64,000 nucleotides of DNA from Tubulanus polymorphus (taxonomy: Eukaryota > Nemertea > Palaeonemertea > Tubulaniformes > Tubulanidae). This document shows, piece after piece, positions 13,501 through 25,195 of this stretch. The translations under genes and the position numbers were made by a program. Within the stretch, counting starts at the first letter, position 1, and each line of letters begins with the position of its first letter. The notes below the pieces were generated by a model. That model made no database searches. It had not been told where the DNA came from and was given only the letters and a program-made list of their open reading frames with translations. The stretch lies in assembly GCF_964204645.1 (NCBI RefSeq), contig NC_134028.1:9527001-9591000 (forward strand), written 5' to 3'.

Positions 13501-14770
13501 CAATATTATGGACGCGCGCGCTGTAAACGGAGTAACGTGGCACAGCGCATGCGTAATACACAACCAATGACGGGATTGCCAGATTTGATCATGATCAGAC
13601 GTTGCCATGCCTGGCAATCCAGATTGCTGTTGGCGAGTAAGTTTAGATTAAAATTACGAAGTCTATGTATAAACCATATACGGTATGGACCTGGCTCCTA
13701 TTTTGCTGAGCCTACAGGCGTGTGGTGGGCTTTGGAAGACGATGTTTCAATCATTTCATACGCATTGAAATCATCAAAACTATGGAATTTTTACTATTCA
13801 ATGTTGCGGTGTTAGGTCTAAGAAAAGAAGATGGAACAAGAAAATCCTCTAACGATTCTAATGATTCTAAAACAGATAAAGATTCTAAAGCGTAACGAAC
13901 TTTCAGCAGGAAAATGGAGAAAGTGACCTAAATTTTAGAACGTAGAATACCCACATTTCATTCACATCTGATGATAATCTCATTAGCGAGTGTCCAGAAT
14001 TTCGTCGTATCACTTTAAATTCATTGGTTTCAATCATTGATACAATTCGGTTCGATAACTATGATTTTTTCTTAGTTCAATGAAGTGGGCTTTTTGAAAT
14101 ATTATTACATTTTGTCTGCGTTTAATAACGAGCGGTAAATTCATTTCAAGCGGTCAATTCATTTCAAGTAGTTTCAGCGGGTATTTCAATTCAATTATAA
14201 TATTTTTCTGTTCATATAAATCGGGCATTTTTTAAACGTTTTACATTTTTTCTTCAAGCAATCAAAGTTTTTTCTCGAATTACGAATTTACTAATTTACT
14301 GCATGCGTAGGTAGTTTCCAGTTTATATTCTACGTAATTCATTGGTATCATTCATTGATAATGTTTGGTTTGATAGTTTTTTTTTCTAATTTCATTAAGT
14401 GGGCATTTTTACATTTTGTGTGCGAGCAATCGATTCTTTTTCTCAACGGATTTGCTAATTTACTGCATAGGAAGTTTCAGTGGATATTCTGTTCTTTTTA
14501 TACTCACTTGCAGAATACAAACACTACGAGCATATTACCAATAACGCCGATGATTCCGATTATACCGATATAAATTCCTACCAGGTAGAAATGTAAATCT
14601 GGAATGCCCGGTATGTCGAATTGTCTCCAATGTGGGTGGATATACATGTCATCGTAAACCCACCATTTAGTCGTGTTATCTTCGGGTGTCGTACAAATTC
14701 CGGAAGTGGTGATCGGGTCTGCCGATGATGTCAAGATCGACGTACTCGGCGGCGGCTCTGAGGTTGACAT
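6648..14770 (-). CDS. Rhabdomeric (Gq-type) opsin, three-exon gene
   Basis: Spliced CDS of 440 codons: exon 1 14508-14770, exon 2 11185-11321, exon 3 6648-7570. All junctions are GT-AG with matching phase (2 and 1). The product is a seven-transmembrane visual-pigment GPCR. It should bind retinal and, by family, signal through Gq/phospholipase C in rhabdomeric photoreceptors. Visible marks: HPHW before TM1, GN at 78-79 (TM1), LALSD at 103-107 (TM2), the Cys pair C135 and C213, Y138, counterion-site E207 in IPEG, DRYF at 159-162, retinal Schiff-base K331 in FAKTS, NPIVY at 337-341, and the HPK triplet at 345-347 typical of Gq opsins. CMAC (358-361) is a likely palmitoylation site. The long Ser/Thr-rich tail suits kinase/arrestin control. 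NTT at 32 is a possible N-glycosylation site. Subfamily (canonical r-opsin or melanopsin-like) is uncertain. Confidence 0.95.
8849..9010. repeat. Degenerate FB-type fragment
   Basis: Begins TATGGTAGCAGATAGCG and carries GGCGATAAAACGCC and TTTTGGCGACAACGC. This resembles the FB1 ends and palindromes in decayed form. It lies in opsin intron 2. Confidence 0.35.
9065..9284. repeat. Near-perfect 220-bp hairpin element
   Basis: Two arms of about 105 bp are almost exact reverse complements around a loop at 9171-9174. The left arm includes CCCGAATTTTCGGTTTTACG and the right arm GTAAAACCGAAAATTCAGG. The outer parts (ATATAAATCC / GGATTTATAT) also pair. It is a foldback element in opsin intron 2. Confidence 0.85.
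9358..9466. repeat. MITE-like inverted repeat
   Basis: GGGCCCAGTTTCACA pairs with TGTGAAAATGGGTCC. Inner AAATCGATTTTAA and TTAAATCGATTTA also pair. About 109 bp, in opsin intron 2. Confidence 0.6.
9916..10260. repeat. GTCGC-rich foldback MITE pair
   Basis: 9916-10029 is bounded by TAAAGCCGGGCGTAGGTCG and its inverted copy CGACCTATGCCCGGCTTTA, with GTCGC-rich arms between. 10030-10260 is a second, more decayed block with the same GTAGGTCG and GTCGC vocabulary. In opsin intron 2. Confidence 0.6.
10517..10606. repeat. Short MITE-like inverted repeat
   Basis: CAGGACCC and GGGTCCTG ends, with an inner TTGAAAAT / ATTTTCAA pair. In opsin intron 2. Confidence 0.45.
10619..10927. repeat. MITE family M1, complete copy
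   Basis: Terminal repeats GGCGAATTTATCGAAACGTA and GTATGTTTCGATAAATTCGCC. The interior shares ATACCCTTGGATAAAT and GGTAAGGCAAGTGCC-type blocks with the copy at 2.3 kb in the opposite orientation. In opsin intron 2. Confidence 0.75.
10932..11127. repeat. Foldback element FB3, single palindrome unit
   Basis: Complete element with both ends: TATGGTGGCTGATTCGGGC at left and its inverted copy at 11105-11127. A single core palindrome TTTTCGCGCACGAGAAAA lies at about 11020-11045. Its flanks are nearly those of FB2, which carries eight units. Confidence 0.8.
11185..11321 (-). CDS. r-opsin exon 2 (TM2)
   Basis: 137 nt; acceptor AG at 11322-11323, donor GTAAGT from 11184. It encodes residues 89-133 including LRTPPNMF and LALSD, which follow TM1 in all opsins. 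It sits only 58 bp from foldback element FB3 in intron 2. Confidence 0.93.
11493..11667. repeat. MITE with about 45-bp inverted ends
   Basis: TTTTTCGAGGTAAATTC and GAATTTACCTCAAAATT are inverted. Inner GGAATAAACTAGTTT and AAACTAGTTTATTCGGAG also pair. It lies in opsin intron 1, 170 bp upstream of exon 2. Confidence 0.7.
12700..12845. repeat. CAC/CAA-rich low-complexity tract
   Basis: Imperfect CAC, CAT and AAC triplets, in opsin intron 1. The Gly/Val-rich minus ORF across it is an artefact. Confidence 0.7.
14508..14770 (-). CDS. r-opsin exon 1 (N terminus and TM1)
   Basis: ATG at 14770, then 87 codons plus 2 nt. It encodes a Ser/Thr/Pro-rich extracellular N terminus, the HPHW motif and TM1 (about residues 61-86). 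Donor GTGAGT begins at 14507. Reading through the donor would give a stop two codons later, so splicing is needed. Confidence 0.93.
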
Positions 14771-14872
14771 GATTTACTAGAAAAGAAAAATGGCTAATTA
14801 GTCAGCAACATTTATCTAAGATATTAAAAAATCGATATCATAGAAGATTTTGTTTGATTTGTTTACATTTGG

Positions 14873-15065
14873 CGTCTCTTACAAACCCACCACACCTGCC
14901 CGGAGCGAAACAGGGAGTTCGATTTTGAAATCAGAAATCGAAGTACAGATATAGTTGTATGATCGGCGGTCAAATTTACATAGTTTTTTGTTTGAACCGA
15001 AGTACATAATTGTAGATTTCGGCTCCGGTTCATTGCGCCGCGACTGATTGAGGTTAATTTTGTTG
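14873..15065 (+). repeat. Dispersed repeat R2, copy 2
   Basis: Shares CTTACAAACCCACCACACC, GCGAAACAGGG, GATCGGCGGTC and GACTGATTGAGGTTAAT-type blocks in the same order as the copy at 59.07 kb. Non-coding. It lies about 100 bp upstream of the opsin start codon, so it may sit in the promoter or 5' UTR region. Confidence 0.65.
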
Positions 15066-15839
15066 GCTGCCTAATTTGTTTTGCGTTTGCTTATCTGTTT
15101 TGGTCTCTATTTATCATAGAAGCGCTCCAAAAGTAAATTAATTAACATCGTCTGACAATTCTAAACCCACTAAGCGAGAAAAAAAACGATGGCATTTACC
15201 AGATGGATCCACCAGGGATAAGATTAAAGCCGATTTAAATTGAGACTGTCTCCTCTGAAATAGGATGTCACCTGCAAATGTCTTTAGCAATCATCCTATG
15301 GCTATCTATTTCCGGAAATGCTGTATACGAATCGGCGATCTGTCGTAATCAGATAGCTCCGCAGTCGCATAGATAACCAACTAGTGCCACGACTAATCAG
15401 CCGGAAAAAACTTCTATAAATGTGAGGTGGCCAAGAAGTTTTCATTTCCACGGATGCAACAAACCGATAGATCTACGTATATATGCTATGATAAGTTGTT
15501 AAAGAAAACCGTTGTGGCGTGAGTACTGAAACCCGTGAACTCGTCGAGTTCGGTTCACTGCTCCTTTCCTGATTAAAATCATTATCACATCGAGCTTACA
15601 TTTCAAACACACACCCATTAATAACTAACTACAAGCAAAATAAGCTAACTAAAATGCATCTTGCATCTTTGATAAGACAACGGTACCACGTGTGCGGATT
15701 ATGTCATCATTTTAGACTGGAGTGTCAATTTTTCAACGATATTAGGAATTCATTAATGAATTATACCTTATACATAAAGAATTGGTAAAAATCGTGGTAA
15801 AATTCAATCAATTGCGTGACAAAACAATGAATACCTTAT

Positions 15840-16075
15840 CCTCATTGCCTCTCTCCACCCAGGAGTAAATGGGTACTTGGCCTGATAGATGACTCCTGAG
15901 CGTTTGTTAGCAGCTCGGTGTTACTTCTCCCCAGGGAGAGATGACTGATACATGTTAGAGTATAAAATTGGCCGGGGTAATAATATCGAAAAATGTAAAG
16001 CGCTCTAAGCAGCCTGGCTGGATTTAGCGCTATATAAGACACATATTATATTATATATTATATTATATACCTACA
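15840..16075 (+). mobile_element. SINE-like fragment with LINE-type 3' tail
   Basis: The central block CCACCCAGGAGTAAATGGGT is followed by AAGCGCTCTAAGCAGCC, the tail TTTAGCGCTATATAAGAC and an ATATT-rich terminus. This 3' order is typical of animal SINEs that share tails with L2/CR1-type LINEs. No tRNA-like head is recognisable, so it is probably 5' truncated. Confidence 0.55.
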
Positions 16076-16627
16076 ATACAGTTCATCAGCTGTTATATGG
16101 CTACGAAATTGCAAGCCTCGATATTTATTGTGATATCATTTCGTAATGTTTGGAAGAATAATTGCATATCTTTTTGCAGCAATTAACCAAACTTGAAACT
16201 CGAAGCTCGGAAGCCCCACTCACAATAAGGGGCGATTTACCTATTGTGTAGTCGTTGCTTTCTTGAATTGATATGTTGTGAAGACTGGACAGTGCAATAA
16301 CGGTCAATTCTAGTAGCGTAATAGCTTTTTTCTGCGGTGTTTCCGGGACGCCTGATTGTCTGTCAAGGAGCGTCGCATTCTAGGTGATACGTGTGTTACC
16401 CTCTTCCTAGACCATATTTTACGCCATATCGCATGATAAGCCGTGTATGATGCGTCGCGTTTTAATCACGCGGCTTGCAGCCACGAGTAATGACATGAGA
16501 GATTGCAGGGACGCAAAAATATTGCCAAAGGGAGAAGATGCATTTGGACATGTTTATTGTATACGAACCATTGCGGGTAGATGTACACGCCTACTTCGAT
16601 GAGATAAGTTTAAAAAAATCCGAAAAA

Positions 16628-16651
16628 CTATCTATCTATCTATCTATCTAT
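16628..16651. repeat. (TATC)n microsatellite
   Basis: Six tandem TATC units. Confidence 0.9.
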
Positions 16652-17084
16652 GACACATGATCTACGATCGTAGGTGCACCATGGCAGCCCGCAGCAGTTA
16701 TGCGTGTCCAAGAACCTGTCAGCCATCCGAATAAGCTGTGATGTTGCGAGACCGGTGCACTCTTTGATGCTGTCCATCCGAAACCTTCCCCGCCTTCTTC
16801 CTCCAGCAACAGTGCCTTATAGGTCTTGGCAAGTGAGTTATGCATGTGAACTACCTATGATATAATACCATCGATAGCTCACAATTATTTAACCAGTGAA
16901 GTCAGTACATTTGCATTGCATCAGTTCTTTTTAGTATTTTTTTACATTTCCCTGAAGCTTACGGACTCACTTCCCGATTTCAATTTTCACTGAATGACAG
17001 CTTCATGATGGGGAAGTAAATTGTATCCGAGAGCTGTAAAGATTTCTGTGACAGTGATGTATATCCTAGAAGATTGGAGCGAGG

Positions 17085-17410
17085 GGTTCGTTTTAACGCC
17101 ACAAAAACTAGATTTTTACGCTACGTTAAAATGAACTGTTCATCTTAACGTAGTCTTTTTGGTATTAACGAGGTTTCGTGCCACGTTGAAACCAGTTTTA
17201 ATGCCGCTTTCAAAAGAGCTCTTCAAGAACTGGTTTTAACGTAGCATCTAAACGAAAAGCTGGTTTTAACGTGGCGTTAAAACGATAAGTTGGTTTCAGC
17301 GTGGCGTTTTAAACAAAAAGTGTAAAACTAGAATAAGAATTGGTGAACATCGAGTGTCATATTTTCTTTTTGTTATTGTGGCCCGAATCACCCATCATCA
17401 TAAGCCAAAA
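17085..17410. repeat. Foldback element FB5 with AACG palindromes
   Basis: Repeated units such as TTTTAACGTGGCGTTAAAA and related AACGTAG / AACGAGG variants (about 17090-17310). The right end GTGGCCCGAATCACCCATCA is a variant of the FB terminal repeat. No left terminal repeat was found. Confidence 0.6.
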
Positions 17411-18018
17411 CGCTGTATGCTGTATTAATTTGGACTGTGAGTGCGTCTCAAAATCTTCTACAATCTGTCAATCATAAAACAAAATGGTGGACGGTTCATT
17501 GCAGCGATAAAGTGTAGTCAATTTCTCAGTGATAGGATGCTTTTCGATCTATGTTACGCTCACTTTCATCTACGAATTATTTGACTAATTGATTAGTTTT
17601 TCAATAGAAATGTTATTCAGATCCTGTCGTTAAAGTCCTTGCTGAAATTCTTATGCAGGACACTTTCGCATTTGATCGATGATGAGCGATCGATACGTTA
17701 CGTCTTGTCGATGAGTATGTTGAATTTTACCTCGATAAAGTTTGAAGTTTGGGGATTTGAATTAAAAATCGAAAAGAAAACATCGTCTTACTTAACATAT
17801 ATTCATATAATGACGATTGCGTGGTTTTACTGTCATTCCTTTTAAGGATAAACGTCCACGCGAAATATAACACCATATACCTTCGGCTTCTTTTCAACTG
17901 AATGGATGATCTGGCAAACTTGAAATTAATTTTTAGGTTTCCGAATCCGAAAATGATCTTTCAATGGTAATAAGATTCGCTTTCTCACTCAGTGTATGGC
18001 AAAGATTTCCGTAAGAAT

Positions 18019-18296
18019 TTATTTGCCTATAAGAAAAGTTGACTCGAATTTGAAATTGAAGTGCGACAACCCAGTGCTAGTAGCGAACCTGGTGGAATCC
18101 TCGTATGCCAAAGTTGCCGGTATAATATAAGGAGTTTCGGCGTTTAGGCCACACCAAAACAAATCTTGGGTATAGTTTTGAAAATTGGGTAGGTCACCGT
18201 AAATACTTTTTACTGGACCAAATCTGTAGTCAGGAATATGATGAACAGCTAGTAGACCACAATCATAAAAGGGAATTGAGGTGTTAGCACAATTAC
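18019..18296 (-). CDS. Unassigned exon-like ORF
   Basis: An open stretch of about 92 codons behind a good acceptor (poly-T then ATAG at 18297-18298), ending in TAA at 18019-18021. An AATAAA overlaps the stop. The product is rich in aromatic residues with an even spread of Cys (NCANTS, FYDCGLL, LFWCGLN) and reads like an extracellular domain, but I do not recognise the family. If real it would be a last exon. The same AGGT could instead be a donor. No partner exon was found. Confidence 0.25.
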
Positions 18297-18552
18297 CTAT
18301 AAAAAAAACTATATTTTGAACATATTTCACGGAATTCCTGGAATTTTACAGTCCAAGGTCGAAATATCGGGTCGGTCGGGCCCGAGAAACAGGTTTTTCT
18401 TTTGGTGTGGCCTTAGCGGTTACCCTCAGAGCAGGGCCACGTTCTGCCCGGCGGATATTGTGATGCCATCGGGAATCAATGACCTAATCCGAAGCAAAAG
18501 CCGCATTATGCACCTCTTACCCATGTCCAGTGGTAGGTTACTCGTTTCATAA

Positions 18553-20081
18553 TCTATGGCTTTATGGATTATGAATTAATTGAAAGTAATGAATGAGATT
18601 ACCGCTTTGTAGCTTCAGGAACTTCTGTCTCTATAATATAAGCCAGGACGTTCTTTGCGCTCAGAAAATAAAGTCACTTGTGTTTTGCCTAAAACAATGT
18701 TTTATGGCGGTAGATCTTTTTCACACGCAGCTCCAATGTTATGAAATAATCGGCTCATCGATCTTCGGAACTGTAATGACATTGATGATTCTAAATCTCA
18801 TCTTCAGCTTTAAAACTGTCCTTATTAAATCAAGAACACTTTTGTTAGCAGTTTGAATTGTGTTTTATAGCCTAATCGTTATATTTGATAAAAAATATTG
18901 CGGTCTATATAAATTGCTATTACCCTATTGAGCAATTATTTCATAATTAGTCCACGACACCATCTTAGTTCTAATGTCTATCTAACCACGACTAAAAAGT
19001 ACTAAAAATCAAGAACTTTTGGGCTTAAGTTGTGATTGCAATTTATCCTGATTGACCGCTTCAATCTCTAAACGATAGTTGTCAATGTGGATGTTATTTC
19101 TTTCCGTAAATCAAAGACTTCGATGTGAAAAATGGATAAGATTATTTGAGAATTGGATGTGTGGGCTTTTTATCTGCGTATTGGTAACGAAATACCACCA
19201 ATTTCAGTTCGGCTATCATAACATAAGTATCCTATATTTTCAAAAACAAGGACTATGGTGTGGGCATTAAATAGCGAATTGTCAATAAGTACATCTAATC
19301 GCTTTTTTTCTGTAGTTTGGATAGAGTGTAACTTGAGGTATATTTATTTAGGCAAAAGGTATATTTCCTGCTATGTGGAAACGCCCTAAGTATTTCCCTG
19401 CTGCGGGCATAAAATACATACAAAATCTGGAAATTACTGTGGTAGCTGGCGGTATATGTGTGTGGGGGCCTCCAGCTAGCAAGTTCCCCCTGAAAATCTT
19501 TTCTTGCAGCCACGTGTCCGGGCCTTTTTTCGGCACCAGCGGAAAAGCTCGGAAACCGCTCGTGAAAACCAGCCTTTATATGTTCAATGTCACCGTAGAA
19601 AACAGGCTACCCCAAGCGCGTGCAAAAAGACTACGCGTATGACTATGCATTTTGAAAATAGAATCCTCAGAGATGTATTCCAAAGACCTCCTATTGGAAG
19701 GGGGAAATAAGTTACTCTTTGAGTTACCCAAAAATGCCGTCAAAAACAAAGCCAGCCTCACTTATGAAATCAGTCATCACAATTATGTTACGAATTATCT
19801 TTCTTGGACAGGTATGTATCATTACTATTCATTATTCATTCTATTTCCCTGATATTCGGTATCCAGACGGTCCGGCGAAGTATTACGGTACCGACGCTAC
19901 CGGATAAGGCGGAGTTTACCGTATCCGTGAATTCAGGTAAAATATTTAAGAGAATATGTATTCATTAAAAAGAACAGTACATTTCTTCAAAATTCATTCA
20001 GCCGATATCAATCTTTTTAAAGTTACTAGCGTAATAATATCGGTGTTTGATTTCATTAGTCAACCCTCGATAGACAGCAAG
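18553..20081. other. Non-coding stretch, nothing recognised
   Basis: Short ORFs only. None has family features. Confidence 0.35.
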
Positions 20082-20100
20082 CCCCCCCCCCCCCCCCCCC
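20082..20100. repeat. Poly-C tract
   Basis: Nineteen C in a row, a likely length-variable site. Confidence 0.9.
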
Positions 20101-21224
20101 GTAACCGTCTTTTCTCCTCTTCCTTGGATCATCAGCATTTTGCCTTGGAACTATTCAAAATTCACCACCGATTTACCGTCAAAATCATAAATCACCCCTA
20201 TGTGACCGGTACAGCGATGGTTGATTGGTGTAGTCAATCTATTTTTACCACAAATTGCAGTGTGAAAAGTAAACTGCGCGAATATGTGGAATCTGACGAC
20301 AACACATGAAAGATTGAGTGGAATGTTTTCGACATTGTCAGTTTTGAAATGGCTTGGTATAGCTGATGAGTGTGTGCATTCGCGACTACGACGTACCGTA
20401 TAATCACTACGTCCTTCGACTAAACTGGTCGGTGTTCCGGCACGGAACGGTTTAGCTGATGATACGTACATTCAGTTTTGAACAGTACGTATAATTTCCA
20501 TCCTATTACATGCGCAATTTACCAGACAATCTGATTTTAAGCGCTTCCGTCGGTAAAAGCTCGCATATTAAGTACCCTCCAAAGATAAATGATAACTATC
20601 TGTGAAAATGAATATTTGACAAAAATTTCTCATTTAGAATGTTTGATGCGATAAACGTAATAGACTCATATAAGCCGTTTAAAATTAAGTAACCGTGTCG
20701 CTGAAAATGCGAATCATTGATATATCGAGTGTGTATATGATTACGTTGAATATACTTTTAGCTGAGAGTAGTCGACTTCCGGCGTAACTTGGCGGTAATA
20801 TTCCTGCGACTGAAGAATATTCGCGACACTGACAGTTTAGCTACATGAGAAAGACGTACGTACTTCTTCCGCAAAGATAAAGGCGTGAGAAACTAATACG
20901 CAACGAATCATAAATCCCCGTTTTGTACGAGGATATGCCCGGTAGCTAGCGACCGTAATTATCCCTAACGATACAAATCAGAAAATACGAAATCAAAAAA
21001 TGGTTATATCGAATTTTCGTTTAAACTTCGTATATATCTGTTAAAAACCTTGGTACGAAAGATCTATACAATCAATTTACCAAATGAAACAGTTTCTTTA
21101 TTCTTGAACCTTTTATTCTTATAAAAATATGATGGTGTCCCTGTCAGGTCTCTGCAAAAGTGAATCATGGTTCTAAAACTGGGAAAAATCCTAGCACAAA
21201 CATGTCTGGTGCATACTTTATAGA

Positions 21225-21570
21225 TGAATAATAATAATTATGATTAATGATAATAATAACAACAATTTAATCCAATTAATATAGCGCCCTTTCCATTGTG
21301 AAACGACGTTCAACGGCGTGTTGATGTAACTTCACACACGCAGCTTTGAGCAGGCAAGTTTTAAAGTTTGCATCTGAATGACAGAACTGATGTCTCTGAA
21401 CGGGGTGATAATTGCAGAGAGTTCAATAGGTGCTATAACTAAAAATGAACGGCCACCGAACAGCTTGAGTCGATAACTATGACGGGATAGAGGTCCTGTG
21501 AACTGGATCGGAGAGCACGACGAGGGACGTAGGGTGTAATGAGGTCACAAAGGCACTGCGGTGCAAGTCC
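21225..21570 (-). mobile_element. Probable non-LTR or SINE 3' fragment
   Basis: On the minus strand the segment ends GGGCGCTATATTAATTGG and runs into a TTATTATTATCATTAATC tail, as animal L2/CR1-type LINEs and their SINEs do. The upstream 270 bp is GC-richer than its surroundings and without a long ORF. Classification is tentative. Confidence 0.35.
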
Positions 21571-24500
21571 CTGCAGAGGAATATGAAAAAAGCGCCAGTC
21601 ATTGATAACAACACCAGTAACGGGACCTTGTAATTGTCAGCGTTATAAAGGAATTCGGTCGCTTAACGAAAGTAAACTTCATAAGGCCGTTATAAATCCT
21701 ATTTCGATTCATATTCAACATAACCGCACCCGGAAATCCATTCTTATTGCTTTCAAAACCCAAATAAAATGAATTTTAAAATGAATTCCTTGCAATTTCA
21801 GTAGGCAAGCATTCCATATGATAGTCTCTGTATTCAGTGGGGATTTCGTTGGCGTATATGAGTGTTGTTTTGGTTGGTTGGGCTAGAGCGCCTTGAACCT
21901 CCTTGGCGTAAAAGCTGATGATCAGAAGCGTTATATATTACATCAGCTCTTCACACGCGATGTGAACCGTCTATACATGCATGCCTACTTGAACAGAAAA
22001 GAGCGAAATGAAATGATTTTTCCTTTAAAGGCAAATATCAATCATTTTTCACTCAAGTACGAAAAAAAATGTTGTTCAAACGGCATTATTTACTATTCAC
22101 ACATAGGGACATGAATTCTTTATCATGGATGTTATTATCAAGGTTAACTTTGACTGCTTATGTATAACTTTCTTAACGCGCGCGCAGATTTTCTATATTT
22201 TTAGCGAGCTGGGGTCTAGTGCTACAATTACGAGGCACAGCTAGTTATCTATTAAAATCGACGAGTTTCTTACGGGTTAACTACCAGTTATATCTTAACC
22301 GGCAAGCGTAACTGGGCCCTGTGGGTATCATCATATTGACCAAGAGACGTTTAGCAACGACGAGTTGTGATATGAAATATCTAATAGACGGTTGAAAAAC
22401 TTACTTGTAAGTAAAACGTTACGTAAATCTATCCGATTAGGTTAAACAGATGTTTGCGAGAGAGAGACGTAAGTCGAGAATCCGTCACTTCACCGACCAG
22501 ATGACTGGAATGCACGTGTCTCAATCTACACCACACACAGGCGCACACTCCCTCCGTCTCGTTCCCTTATTGCCCTTTATATCAATTCGATTTAATCATC
22601 CCCACAGAAAATAGATTAATTATTTTCTCCGCAGAATCCGTGAGCGACCCAACCCATAATAGGATGAGAGACAGTAATCTACAGTGTAGTTTTAATCAAA
22701 CGTGCCAATATTTCCGTTTGATCAATCTTGTTTTAAGACGACCAATCAGCCAGCGTCTTGTGTGGTCGAAAAACTCGCGTAGATCATCGCAATTTGCGTC
22801 TTGTAGCCCACCGTAACTGATCAATCGGTTAGTCTCTTCGATAACGAGTGAACTTATGCAATATTTCGATGTAAACCAGTGAATAAATTATGTTGATAGA
22901 TTTTAATAACGCATTCGTAATCAATTGTGAATTGTTATGCCGTATTAATGGAAAGACAGTACAAAACACATGACCAAATAAGCCCTTGCATGAGAACGTC
23001 GAAGACCCCGTTGTCGATTGATGGCAATCGAGGATTCCGCTAGTGGCAAGCGTGGGCCCACCAGGTGGCAGCAATTGTGTGCATTCCGGCAACATTGTCA
23101 TATTTCTTCGCAAATTCAATTGAAATCTATCCATTATTTCTCAAATTCTATACATGGATGATGAATGAGAATTTGGCTGTAACCCTAACGATCAATCTGA
23201 GTTTGTAATTTATTTAGCAAAATTTCCTTGTGGGATGCTTAAGAGAGTCTAGTTCTCTGAGATCTAGACGAGAATTAACTGAAAATAAACTACATTATGA
23301 TTGAGTTGTCCGATAGCTTGTCGCGCACGTAAACTGGGATAGCTGGGAGTACTGGTCGCATAGGAAATGTTTACGTAATTTTGAGCGAAAGAAATCTCGG
23401 TTAACACATGTCATGAAACGCGTGTGAGTTGAAATTAGAATGATGTCTCATAATGTTAGTTTTTCTTACACAATACCTCGGTGTAGCCTGAAGAAATAGC
23501 ATAATCACCCTTTGATCTACAAATTTGTTTTCAAGATCCAAGAGGGTTAATTTGCAATAAATCATGAGATGAACCGAACTGAAGAGAAAATTACTGACCA
23601 CAGACCAGATGAACCTCGCGCCATGCAATGGGAGGATCGTTTCCATCATGCCGATTCGGAATCAATCATCTGCAATTTGAAGTCACGACGGGCGCATGCG
23701 CAGAAACATTATAATCAAGGTGACGTGACTGGACGTCTTGAATGGAAATCTCGACGCTCTGTTTTGGAATGATGTCCGTTTCGGGTGACAAGTTCCATTA
23801 CGGGAGAGTCTCGGGAGGAAATGCATTGGCAATAGCATTAAACCAGCTTCATTCAACAACCAAACATAACGAGGAAATTTTTTCTTGACAACTTATTGTG
23901 AAATATCACATGGCGTTACGTAGGCGACTATGAATATTTGAATATAAGGAATACAATATCAAGAATCAATAAAATCAATTGAATTTGAATATATCGACAT
24001 TGAATTGATTGACCGGCGACCAGTCTAGCCAAAACATCGATGACGCAGTGCACATCCACTCGAAAATTCTTAGGAAAAGAAGACAATTCATTGATTAGAA
24101 AATAAGAATCATGAAATAATGCCTAGTAGTTATATTTGTATTCTATCGGTTTTTACGGCTTCAAAAATATGTGCGCATGGAAAAACAGGAAAGAACATTC
24201 GACTTTCGTTAGTCGAAACCTCGCATTGCATCTAAAAATCCAAAAGCCATCATCCACTGGATTGAATAACTATTAATCGAATATTTGCAATCTTTTGCAC
24301 CAGTATTTTTAGATGCAGTCTAATTTCAAACAATATTCAATATCACTATTCTCCTAGAAAATAGACACGTATTTGAAAACATGAAATTACCGAATAAAAA
24401 AACGTTACAAACAATATTCGATATATATTTTCCCCCCAGGAAATATATATCTAATTTTCCCAAATGAAAATGTATGCGTAAAAAAGATGTTTGCCTTTTT

Positions 24501-24998
24501 GTCATCGGAATCACTCTATATTTGTATCAAGAGCCCTTAATCATTGACCGGGAACTTGACGTGCCTGCCTATCCTCGACCTTCCGGAACAGTGACCTACG
24601 TTTGGCGTGGTTCGATCAGCTGCCCATAAATTAGTTTCTGACGCAACAGAAAAATCGACCAGTTGACATTCGTAGGCCACTGTGGCCGAGTGCACTGTCT
24701 TAGGTACCGGTTTAAGACATAGGTCCATCAATGGGCATGGCTTCGGCTCCCACTACCATATCGTATCTATTTGACGTGTGAACTTAGAATTTTGTACACT
24801 TCGTTCGAGTTTTTCATTTTCAAATAGTGAAAGCAGATGTTAGTGTCTAACATCACATATTATAACAAATGGGATTAAGCGATTTTTTTGGTAAAAATAC
24901 TTGTAATTCTTGTTGTATTTAGAAAACAACGCAATTTTTATACTAAATGGATCAGCTTTGGAGCGTAGAGAAAGTGATGTTCCATGATGCTATCATTA
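21571..24998. other. Non-coding stretch, nothing recognised
   Basis: The minus ORFs at 22829-23134 and 24537-24731 have no recognisable domains and no clear splice context. Confidence 0.35.
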
Positions 24999-25195
24999 TT
25001 ACTTTCGGTGAGTCATTGATGCTGCCTTCTTGCTTCTTGTGACAGCCCAACCGCCACTTCCGCCTGTACCACGTGCGTCAAAATCGTCACCGGATGTCTC
25101 TGTATCTTGAGAGGAGTCGCCTGACGTCTCGGTATCGATTGGCGGATATTCGCGGACCCTCGATCGTTTAACTGACACCACTTTCATTTCTCCGA
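24999..25195 (-). CDS. Second exon of the candidate secreted protein
   Basis: 197 nt from acceptor to TAA (24999-25001). The ORF frame continues upstream into AT-rich intron sequence, which is why the true exon start is taken at the acceptor and not at an upstream ATG. Confidence 0.5.

Noticed and set aside
13560-13625. GGATTGCCAG / CTGGCAATCC inverted pair
   Set aside because: A short isolated palindrome without further copies seen; not enough to call an element.
24537-24731. 64-codon minus ORF with scattered Cys
   Set aside because: No recognised motif, signal peptide or splice sites.
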